A stretch of DNA of 64,000 nucleotides from Neolewinella aurantiaca. Lineage in GTDB: Bacteria; Bacteroidota; Bacteroidia; Chitinophagales; Saprospiraceae. The DNA lies in assembly GCF_008014675.1 (NCBI RefSeq), contig NZ_VOXD01000023.1, positions 1-64,000 on the forward strand, in the 5' to 3' direction. A program made the translations under genes and the position numbers. The notes under the pieces are model-generated. The model saw nothing but the letters and a program-made list of their open reading frames with translations. It was not told the DNA's origin and made no database searches. Positions 53,384 to 60,455 of the stretch are shown one piece after another (position 1 is the first letter of the stretch; each line of letters opens with the position of its first letter).

Positions 53384-55828
53384 TTATTCCTCTTCGGCAA
53401 ATCGGTTCCGGCCCGAGCGGTCGACAAGAGTAGAACTGGCCTGCTGCGTTCCCTGAATGACCATATCAAGGATGTTGACGTGAGCTGGCTGGGTGATCAT
53501 AAATTCGATAGCCCGGGCTACATCAGGGGAACGGAGAGGTTGAAAATCCTCATAGATTTTGGCCCGTTCCGCATCGCCGTCGTAGCGCACTACGGAGAAC
53601 TCAGTTTCTTCCACCATCGCAGGACAAATCTGACCTACCCTGATGCCGTGTTTAACCAGATCGATACGCATCGCCCGGGTGAGGGCATCGACGGCGTGTT
53701 TGGTGGCGCAATAAACGTTTCCGTTGGGATAGACTTCCTTGCCCGCCGTACTGCACACATTGATGATCATTCCGGAGCGGCGTTCCACCATTACCGGGCT
53801 GATGGCCCGGGTGAGGTACAGTAATCCCTTCAGGTTTACGTCGATCATCTCGTCCCAATGATCAAGTTGCCCCTCATGAATCGGGTCTACGCCCTTGGCC
53901 TTGCCGGCGTTATTGACGAGCACATCGATGTTTTGCCACGCTCCGGCAAGGCGGGCCGGCAGGCTGCTCACAGCTTCCCGGTCGGTAACGTCAAGCGGAA
54001 TCAGTAGCGTTTCCGTTTGGTGTGCGTTGAGGAGTTCTTCCCCTAGTTCTTCGAGCCGCTCGTTGCGGCGGCCGATCAGGATCAGACGAAAGCCCTCGAC
54101 AGCCAGGCACCTTGCGGTGGCCCTGCCGATACCACTGGTTGCGCCCGTGATTAGAACGGTTTTGCCGGCTCCTTTAGGTGGCGCGGGCGCAGGTGCAGGG
54201 GTGGGTTCAGGAACCCGGTCCCGTTCGGCGATCATTGCTTCCAGGGAAGCGATGTTTTGTTTCAGGGCCGCGAGCGCATCTTCTTCAGCCGGGGTTGCAG
54301 CAGTAACCAGCGAAATAGCCGCAAATGCTTTGCGGTTAGCAGCCGTGTTGAATGCCGAATTGATGGCCGTAGCGGTTTTAAAAGCAATTCTCGCCCCCTC
54401 GTACTCTCCGCGCTGGTGCAACAAAACTGCGAGCTCGTACTGCGCGTAGGCGTGAGAAGGGTCGATCGCCAGGCCCTTGCGCAGCACCTTGATGGCTTTC
54501 CCCTGCCGGCCCACCGGGCCGGCGAGCAGGAGCGCGTAGCGATAGAATGCATCGGGGTTGGGCTCTTTGTCTTTTGTGGCGCGACGCAGGTAGGCTGCGG
54601 CTTCGAGGAAGTCTTCGGCGAAGTGATCCGCCAGCAGAATACCCAGGCGGTAGTTCAGGTCGGGGTAAAAGGGCTCGATGTCTGAGAGTTGCTCCCAGTT
54701 TTCGCGGGCGCTCTGGTAGTCTCCCGCACTGAGGTAAAGCTCTCCGTTGAGGTAAAGCGCATCCGGATGATCAGGGTGTTTGGCCAGCAACGCTTCAGTT
54801 TCGCGGCGGGCAGCCGCTGCGTCTTCGGTGGAAGTGGCCAACAGGAGAGCGTAGTGGTAATGCAGCTTGTGATGATCGGGCAGGGCGTCACGCCCTGCAT
54901 TGAGCAGTTCGAGCGCTGAGGTGGCGTCACCTTCGTCGTGCATACTCCAGGCGCGCTCTATCCAGATGTTGGCCTGCTCGGCAGGCGACATCTCCTGAGC
55001 GGAAGCATCCGTTCCTTCCTGCTTTGCGGGCTCGCCGGTAATGCCGGAGGTTATTTCCGGTGCTTCAGCATCTAAGTTGTCGGAGGTCATGGGGTAGTTG
55101 GTTTGGGGCTGATCTGTAGGTTCGGGGATGTCCGCTTCGTCATCCTCACTTTGCACCTGCGGTTGCGCCTCATCATCCTGCCCGGCCATGCCCAGCATTT
55201 CCAGCCCGGGAATACCCGAGAGGTCCATCGGAGCTGCGTTTTCAAAGTCTTTCAATTCTTCCCACAACTTTGGTCGTTCCGCGAAGATGAAGAGCTGGTG
55301 GTAATGATCGGCTGCAAACTGAGCTTCGGTAAGGGCCCAGCCATCTTTGATCTGGCGCAGCAGTTCTTCCATCTGAACGCTGGTTTCCCTGATTTTGCGT
55401 TTGTACTTTACGAAAGCTTCGCCTCCTCCGAGGTCGTCGTCCGGCTTACGGAGTTTGATATAGCGGTCTTCCCAGTAATTAACGTAGTACATCAGTTCCT
55501 GCTGACTGGCCAGGCTCGTCTGGGTGGAAATAACTTCGTCCTGCAGTTCATCGTAGGCATGAGAACGGATGAAGACGGGCAAAACTTCACGGTCGGAGCC
55601 AAAAATCTCCTGTCCCCTCAACATGCAGTTCGAGTTGGTCAGGAAATCACTGGAGATAAGGACCACCACCGGCCCCTCGGTATCTTTCAACAAATCGGCC
55701 AGGACCGGGCCTTCGTTGGACTTGCCGACACTTACATGGACGAAACTGACATGACTAGCCAGATCCGCCGCAATTCGGTGAGCAGTTGTCTGGTTATCGG
55801 TAACGTAAGCGAGGGTGATGGTAAGCAT
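53384..55828 (-). CDS. TIR-like / TPR / short-chain dehydrogenase fusion protein
   Basis: This 814-aa cytoplasmic protein joins three modules. Residues 1-150: a TIR-like domain (LTITLAYVTDNQTTAHRIAA, VVVLISSDFLTNSNC) plus a helical extension. Residues about 270-500: TPR repeats (ALYLNGELYLSAGDYQSARENWE, HAYAQYELAVLLHQRGEY). Residues about 555-800: a classical SDR with TGATSGIGRATA, NNAG, active-site Ser in CSTAGK and YCATK, most like the YdfG-type 3-hydroxy acid dehydrogenases. The linkers are Glu/Asp/Pro-rich and Pro/Ala-rich, and each contains one dispersed repeat unit. Start: ATG 55828, because the frame upstream begins with TTG at 55837 inside the promoter box. The function of the fusion is unknown. 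Confidence 0.85.
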   Translation of the reverse strand: MLTITLAYVTDNQTTAHRIAADLASHVSFVHVSVGKSNEGPVLADLLKDTEGPVVVLISSDFLTNSNCMLRGQEIFGSDREVLPVFIRSHAYDELQDEVISTQTSLASQQELMYYVNYWEDRYIKLRKPDDDLGGGEAFVKYKRKIRETSVQMEELLRQIKDGWALTEAQFAADHYHQLFIFAERPKLWEELKDFENAAPMDLSGIPGLEMLGMAGQDDEAQPQVQSEDDEADIPEPTDQPQTNYPMTSDNLDAEAPEITSGITGEPAKQEGTDASAQEMSPAEQANIWIERAWSMHDEGDATSALELLNAGRDALPDHHKLHYHYALLLATSTEDAAAARRETEALLAKHPDHPDALYLNGELYLSAGDYQSARENWEQLSDIEPFYPDLNYRLGILLADHFAEDFLEAAAYLRRATKDKEPNPDAFYRYALLLAGPVGRQGKAIKVLRKGLAIDPSHAYAQYELAVLLHQRGEYEGARIAFKTATAINSAFNTAANRKAFAAISLVTAATPAEEDALAALKQNIASLEAMIAERDRVPEPTPAPAPAPPKGAGKTVLITGATSGIGRATARCLAVEGFRLILIGRRNERLEELGEELLNAHQTETLLIPLDVTDREAVSSLPARLAGAWQNIDVLVNNAGKAKGVDPIHEGQLDHWDEMIDVNLKGLLYLTRAISPVMVERRSGMIINVCSTAGKEVYPNGNVYCATKHAVDALTRAMRIDLVKHGIRVGQICPAMVEETEFSVVRYDGDAERAKIYEDFQPLRSPDVARAIEFMITQPAHVNILDMVIQGTQQASSTLVDRSGRNRFAEEE
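54180..54197 (+). repeat. Dispersed repeat unit in the linker before the SDR domain
   Basis: GGCGCGGGCGCAGGTGCA, exact consensus, is read on the coding strand as TPAPAPAP. It is followed by GGGGTGGGTT, as in the extended consensus. Confidence 0.78.
55152..55169 (-). repeat. Dispersed repeat unit in the linker after the TIR-like domain
   Basis: TGCACCTGCGGTTGCGCC, exact core in reverse orientation, is read as EAQPQVQ in the acidic linker. Confidence 0.75.
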
Positions 55829-55833
55829 GGGGC

Positions 55834-55841
55834 GCAAGATA
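55834..55841 (-). promoter_or_regulatory. Candidate -7 box TATCTTGC, 5 nt before the TIR-TPR-SDR start
   Basis: On the minus strand TATCTTGC, five bases, then ATG. The spacing equals that of mnmH (12822) and of the GH26 gene (60443). Confidence 0.45.
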
Positions 55842-56082
55842 GAATACGGGCGGGCATTATTGAAGATTTTAGGGCGACAATCGTGGCGGAACGATCAGGA
55901 TTCCCCGGCAGACCACCGAGCGCTACCGGCAACCTGAATAAGGGATTTCATCAAACCGCACCGTCTCAAAGACTATACAAGCGATGAAAAAATCACGCTA
56001 TCCACCAACGTTAGCTGAGTACAGTCCGTCTACCCCATCAAAGCCCGGACTTACACCAACCTACCAATCTAAAAAATCACCA

Positions 56083-57402
56083 ATGAATCGACTATTTACC
56101 CTGGCCCTTCTGGCCTTACTCGCCATCACCCTTTCCGGTTGTATCGAAGAGACCTGTAACGAACGCCGCTCCGTCAGCAGCTTCGAACCGGTAACTACTA
56201 CTTCGGGAGAATGGCGCAACAACTCAACCTTTGGTTGCTTCGCACCGCAGCCCGTTTGCAACACCTCCGGGTTCTACGTTTACGGCGATTACCTCTTCAT
56301 GGTAGAGCAAAACGAAGGGCTGCACATCTATGACAATTCCGACTCCGACAACCCACGCCCGATAACCTTCATGGACGCCCCCGGAGGCCAGGGCATAGCT
56401 GTACGGAACGACATTCTGTACATCAATCAGTACACTGACCTTGTGGCCTTCAGCCTAGACAATCCCGAAAAACCCGAATTGGTAGGTCGTACCGAAGATG
56501 TGTTCGAGCCTTATAGTGTATTCGCTCAGGTTTTGCCGGACGGAGACTTCGTAATTGACTGGATCCCGACCGGTGAGCGCCGCACGATCGACTGCGACAA
56601 CTTCAATTTCAGTCAGAATGTGTTCTGGGAAGATGACGTTGCATGGGGTGCGAACGTGGAAGCTGTTCGGGCTGACTTCAGCAATAGCGCCTTCGCTAAC
56701 ACCAGTACGGGTAGCCCCAGCCCGGATGTTGTCGGCCAAGGTGGTAGTCTTGCCCGCTTCACAATCAGCAACGGAACCCTCTACGCAGTGGATGATTCCC
56801 GCCTGAAAGTTTTCGATCTCTCCGACGCCGAAAACCCGGTGTACGCAGATCAGGTAAACCTCGGCTGGGGTATCGAGACCATCTTCCCTTACGAAGACAA
56901 ACTCTTCATCGGGTCTACCACCGGAATGCATATCTACGATGCCTCCAACCCGACTGCGCCTGAGCACCTTTCCACCTTCGAGCACGTACTCAGCTGCGAC
57001 CCCGTGGTTGTAGCCAATGACCTGGCCTACGTCACCCTCTGGGGCGGCCGCGACTGTGGCAGTGTTGGTGACCAACTGGAAATCATCGACGTCAGCGACG
57101 CCCGCAACCCGCGCTCCTTGCAGATTACACCTATGAGCAGCAGCCACGGCCTCGGCGTTGCCGAGGGCAAACTCTTCCTCTGCGCCCAGTGGGAAGGCCT
57201 CAAGGTATTCGACCTCACCGACGAGGGGCTGCTCGGAGAGCAACTCTCCGTTATAGACAACATCAACGCACGCGACGTCATCGTCCTGCCGGCCAATAAC
57301 GAACTGATCGTCCTCGGCTACGCATCCGACGGTGTACAGCAGTACGACTACACCGATCAGGGACAGCTGACTCCGACAAGCAGAATAAACCTCTGCGATT
57401 AA
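56083..57402 (+). CDS. LVIVD-repeat lipoprotein
   Basis: This 439-aa lipoprotein (signal ALLAITLSGC) consists of a beta-propeller of LVIVD-type repeats, such as LHIYDNSDSDNPRPITFMD, LKVFDLSDAENPVYADQV, MHIYDASNPTAPEHLSTF and LEIIDVSDARNPRSLQ. The family is found on cell surfaces of Bacteroidota, often with T9SS or glycan-related proteins, but has no assigned enzymatic function. The start at 56083 is chosen because the longer frame from 55984 has no signal sequence at its N-terminus. A strong terminator follows at 57465-57514. Confidence 0.85.
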   Translation: MNRLFTLALLALLAITLSGCIEETCNERRSVSSFEPVTTTSGEWRNNSTFGCFAPQPVCNTSGFYVYGDYLFMVEQNEGLHIYDNSDSDNPRPITFMDAPGGQGIAVRNDILYINQYTDLVAFSLDNPEKPELVGRTEDVFEPYSVFAQVLPDGDFVIDWIPTGERRTIDCDNFNFSQNVFWEDDVAWGANVEAVRADFSNSAFANTSTGSPSPDVVGQGGSLARFTISNGTLYAVDDSRLKVFDLSDAENPVYADQVNLGWGIETIFPYEDKLFIGSTTGMHIYDASNPTAPEHLSTFEHVLSCDPVVVANDLAYVTLWGGRDCGSVGDQLEIIDVSDARNPRSLQITPMSSSHGLGVAEGKLFLCAQWEGLKVFDLTDEGLLGEQLSVIDNINARDVIVLPANNELIVLGYASDGVQQYDYTDQGQLTPTSRINLCD

Positions 57403-57464
57403 ACTCACCCGGAGGCGAGCTTCAGTCACTTCCATGTAGTGTTTCTCTCTCCTCCCAAAACAGT

Positions 57465-57514
57465 ATTCAGCGTTCAGGCCGAGCAATAACCCGCCGCCTG
57501 AACGCTGAATGTTT
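57465..57514 (+). terminator. Hairpin after the LVIVD lipoprotein gene
   Basis: A perfect 15-bp stem (ATTCAGCGTTCAGGC at 57465-57479 with GCCTGAACGCTGAAT at 57496-57510) is followed by GTTT. Confidence 0.7.
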
Positions 57515-57540
57515 AACTTGCCAGTCGAACTCAATTCTGT

Positions 57541-58359
57541 ATGCGCACTCTCCTACTTATTTTCGTCCTTGGTCTGGTTTGCCCGACAGCCTCCGCACAA
57601 CCTGCGGCAGAGCAGTATATCGATATCGTCCAACTTTTTAAGGGCGATCCGGTAGAAGGTACAATTCTTACGTACGAATACAACACAAAAGTGATCATCG
57701 TAACGGAAAACGGAACGGTACGTGAGCTGCCGTGGGAAAACGTAAAGCGGGTACAGTTCAGGCAGGACCACAGCCGAAAATCCGCCATCCGACAGAAAAG
57801 GGAGGAATATCTACCCGAAAAGGAACCGCTCAGCACGCCCTCCCGAAAGCTCAGGCACCAGATCACAAGTGCAGTCACTTTTGGCAGAGTTACCAACCCC
57901 AATCTGAATTTTGGTTTACCGTCAACTACGATCGGTGGCGGAGTTGCTTATCATCTGCTTTACGATATACCCGTTGCCACCCTAGGGTTTGGCCTGGACC
58001 TGAACCTGATGAACCACCAGCGGAGGGAGAACGTACTGGCGGCCACCCTACTTGCTGAAAGAGCACTGGGGCAAGGGCGCTTCCGCCCTCTCATCCGTAT
58101 GGAGACAGGTCCCTCTTTCCCCTTCGGAGGAAGTGAAGAGGGAGGCGAAGAGATCACTTCACGATCAATCTCGATCCTCTACCATCCCGCGGTTGGCGTC
58201 GAGATCACCCCCCGCAACGGTGGTTGGGGTAAAATGACCATCGACGTGGGCTACCGGTTCCTCAACAGTAAGTTCGAACTTACCACCGCGAGCCTCGACG
58301 TGGTGGAGCGAAACGTGAACTACCGCAGGCTCACCCTTAGGGGAGGCATGCGGTTTTGA
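57541..58359 (+). CDS. Secreted beta-barrel-like protein of unknown function
   Basis: This 272-aa protein has a signal peptide (VLGLVCPTASAQ), a short N-terminal domain of alternating strands (residues 25-75: DIVQLFKGDPVEGTILTY), a basic hinge (FRQDHSRKSAIRQKREEY), and a C-terminal region with strands typical of a small outer-membrane barrel that ends in Phe (RRLTLRGGMRF). It is 68 bp upstream of the ECF sigma gene and may be transcribed with it. Confidence 0.7.
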   Translation: MRTLLLIFVLGLVCPTASAQPAAEQYIDIVQLFKGDPVEGTILTYEYNTKVIIVTENGTVRELPWENVKRVQFRQDHSRKSAIRQKREEYLPEKEPLSTPSRKLRHQITSAVTFGRVTNPNLNFGLPSTTIGGGVAYHLLYDIPVATLGFGLDLNLMNHQRRENVLAATLLAERALGQGRFRPLIRMETGPSFPFGGSEEGGEEITSRSISILYHPAVGVEITPRNGGWGKMTIDVGYRFLNSKFELTTASLDVVERNVNYRRLTLRGGMRF

Positions 58360-58427
58360 CCTCGTAACGCTGGCACTGGCCAGCAATTTCATTAGCTCAC
58401 TCCGAAGTCTACAATAACCATTCCGAT

Positions 58428-58979
58428 TTGCTTTTCCCCGACGAAAAATCACTGGTAACAGCCTGTCTGGCCGGAGACCGCAGGGCCCAGGAGGCTTTTT
58501 ACCGGCGGTTCGCGCCGGCAGCCCTGGTCGTTTGCCGCCGGTACGCAAACGGCCGGGACGAAGCAATGGAACTTCTCAACGGAGGGATGATGAAGGTCTT
58601 TCAGAAACTCGACAAATTCCGTTGGGAAGGAAGCCTCGAAGGCTGGGTGAAGCGCCTTGTATTCCGAAGCACCATCGATCAGTTCCGGGCGGGCAAACAA
58701 CGGCCAACGTTGGAGATTGCTGACTGGGACACCCCTTCGGAGGCCACCGTCACTCAGTCGCTCTACGCCGAGGACCTCTGCCGGATCATTGATCTCCTGC
58801 CTGAAACGAGCAAAGAAGTTTTCTGGCTCTTTGCCGTAGAGGGCTATAACCATGCCGAGATCGCCAACCAACTAAATTTCAGTGAAGGCAATAGCCGCTG
58901 GCACCTGAACAAAGCACGACAAATTTTGCGCAAGAAACTGCAATCTCAATCATTTAAACCCAACCGCTATGCAGGCTAA
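58428..58979 (+). CDS. ECF-type RNA polymerase sigma factor
   Basis: The 183-aa protein has sigma region 2 (AQEAFYRRFAPAALVVCRRY ... MMKVFQKLDKFRWEG, then WVKRLVFRSTIDQFR) and region 4 with its helix-turn-helix (LLPETSKEVFWLFAVEGYNH ... EIANQLNFSEGNSRWHLNKARQ). Initiation appears to be TTG at 58428, because no ATG precedes region 2. The last 11 bases overlap the start of the next gene, so the two are translationally coupled, as is usual for a sigma factor and its regulator. Confidence 0.9.
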   Translation: MLFPDEKSLVTACLAGDRRAQEAFYRRFAPAALVVCRRYANGRDEAMELLNGGMMKVFQKLDKFRWEGSLEGWVKRLVFRSTIDQFRAGKQRPTLEIADWDTPSEATVTQSLYAEDLCRIIDLLPETSKEVFWLFAVEGYNHAEIANQLNFSEGNSRWHLNKARQILRKKLQSQSFKPNRYAG

Positions 58980-60294
58980 AAAGGAACAGCAATGGACCGA
59001 CGACGCCGCCTTCTGGGATGAAGCGTGGGCGGACATGAACGGACGGCTCGACGCCGCGCCGCCCTCACGCGAACGCAGCTTCGTCTGGTGGCCCTTCTTC
59101 CTCGTCTTTTCTGCAGCAATTGCGCTTGCGGTTTACTTGGCGGCCTTCCCTAGCGATGATCAGGATCAGCCGCTTAGCCCCACAACCAACACAGGGCCGG
59201 AGGTTGTGAATACCGATGGAGAAAATACCGTCGCAACAAAGCCCCTCAAGAAAACAATCGTCCGCAATGAGGAATTGAAGGAAAGAAGTTCAGAGGCAAG
59301 TATGAAGCCAGGTGAAAGCCAGGCCCTTGCCAGTTCGTCTTCGCCGGATCGCCCGGTCTTTTCAGCGCCTGAGCCCGCTGCGGCTTCCGCCCCGTCTTCG
59401 CCGGATGTTCTCCCTCAGCCAGGCCAGCCGGAAACCTTAAGGCTCCCTGCCACACGGGTAGCCTCCACCACCGAAACTGCGAACGGCGACAAGCCCGCAC
59501 CACCGAATAGCAATGACGTGCAGGAGCAACGCAAGCCCATCGCGGCAAGCCCCGCTCTCCCTTCATCCGGGATGGTAGTGGAGCCAACCAAACAGGATCA
59601 AAAAGCATTGCTGCCCTTCAAAAGCGAACCGCATCGTTACCGTAATCCGCTGACATTTGCCATCGCCGGCACCACTGGTCTGAACCCAGTACCACCTGGT
59701 ATTTCATTAGGGTTTGGTTACCGCATTAAGAACGGCGGAAGGGTTTCTTTTCCCCTCTCCGTACGGTACCGTTTCGATGAGATTGAGGTTAAGGACTCCC
59801 CCCTCAATGCACTTCTTGAGAGTGATTTATCGGTAGGAAGCCCGGTGAACGGAAGTTCTGATTTATTGCTGATTCCAGAGACGATCAGTTCGCATGCGCT
59901 GGAAATCAGCGCCGGAGCCGCCTGGGAGGCCACCCCACGCCTGCGATTCGTTTCTGGTCTTGCAGCGGCTTACCACATGGAGAGCTTTATCAACTTCGCG
60001 GGAAATACCAATTCATCCTTCAACGGCCAGTTGGTCTCGTTCGAAAATTATGATGTTTACAGCCTGAATTCATCCCGCAGTGCTGACCTGTTGGAATCCC
60101 TGACGCAAGACGGCGTAGCACCCGATTTCAGCCGGTGGGCCTTTCGGGCCCACCTTGGCGTAGCTTACGACCTTACGCCCCGGTTCGGGGCGCAACTGAA
60201 GCTGACCCGGCTGATCGCACAACCCGACCGTACAGGAATCATTCAACTGCAGAACAACCAGCTTGAATTCGGGGTGAGCTACCGGTTCAGGTAG
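58969..60294 (+). CDS. Membrane-anchored protein with Pro-rich linker and outer-membrane barrel domain, sigma partner
   Basis: The 441-aa protein begins with a short cytoplasmic part containing WTDDAAFWDEAWADMNGRLDA (about 40 aa), then one membrane helix (WWPFFLVFSAAIALAVYLAA, residues about 44-63). Next is a long Pro/Ser/Ala/Thr-rich linker (about 65-215) and a C-terminal region of about 220 aa of outer-membrane-barrel character (LGFGYRIKNGG, LEISAGAAWEA, LEFGVSYRFR). The start overlaps the sigma gene by 11 nt. The short N-terminus facing the sigma factor could act as an anti-sigma part, and the linker could span the periplasm. This is inferred from context; no experiment is known to me. Confidence 0.75.
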   Translation: MQAKKEQQWTDDAAFWDEAWADMNGRLDAAPPSRERSFVWWPFFLVFSAAIALAVYLAAFPSDDQDQPLSPTTNTGPEVVNTDGENTVATKPLKKTIVRNEELKERSSEASMKPGESQALASSSSPDRPVFSAPEPAAASAPSSPDVLPQPGQPETLRLPATRVASTTETANGDKPAPPNSNDVQEQRKPIAASPALPSSGMVVEPTKQDQKALLPFKSEPHRYRNPLTFAIAGTTGLNPVPPGISLGFGYRIKNGGRVSFPLSVRYRFDEIEVKDSPLNALLESDLSVGSPVNGSSDLLLIPETISSHALEISAGAAWEATPRLRFVSGLAAAYHMESFINFAGNTNSSFNGQLVSFENYDVYSLNSSRSADLLESLTQDGVAPDFSRWAFRAHLGVAYDLTPRFGAQLKLTRLIAQPDRTGIIQLQNNQLEFGVSYRFR

Positions 60295-60342
60295 TCAGGT
60301 AAACCGGTTTACCGGCACTGAGCCAAGCCGTTCAACCACCCC

Positions 60343-60393
60343 TGCATCCTGCGTTCGCGCCGCCTTCTTATTCGGGCGCGTACGCAGGATGCA
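60343..60393. repeat. Inverted pair of dispersed repeat units, head-to-head
   Basis: TGCATCCTGCGTTCGCGCC (reverse) and GGCGCGTACGCAGGATGCA (forward) are close inverted copies with GC-rich ends facing inward and a loop of about 12 nt. This polarity is opposite to the other pairs. It lies between the barrel gene and the GH26 gene. Confidence 0.8.
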
Positions 60394-60442
60394 AAGATTG
60401 TTTTTGGAGGAGCAAAGTTCGGCAGGCCCGGCAGGAAAGTCC

Positions 60443-60450
60443 CATCTTCG
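60443..60450 (+). promoter_or_regulatory. Candidate -7 box CATCTTCG, 5 nt before the GH26 start
   Basis: CATCTTCG, five bases, ATG (60456). It resembles the boxes with the same spacing at 12822 and 55834. Confidence 0.35.
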
Positions 60451-60455
60451 CGTCC

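Noticed and set aside
56455-57534. 359-codon minus-strand open frame opposite the LVIVD lipoprotein
   Set aside because: Antisense shadow without motifs; the plus-strand gene has a lipobox and repeats.
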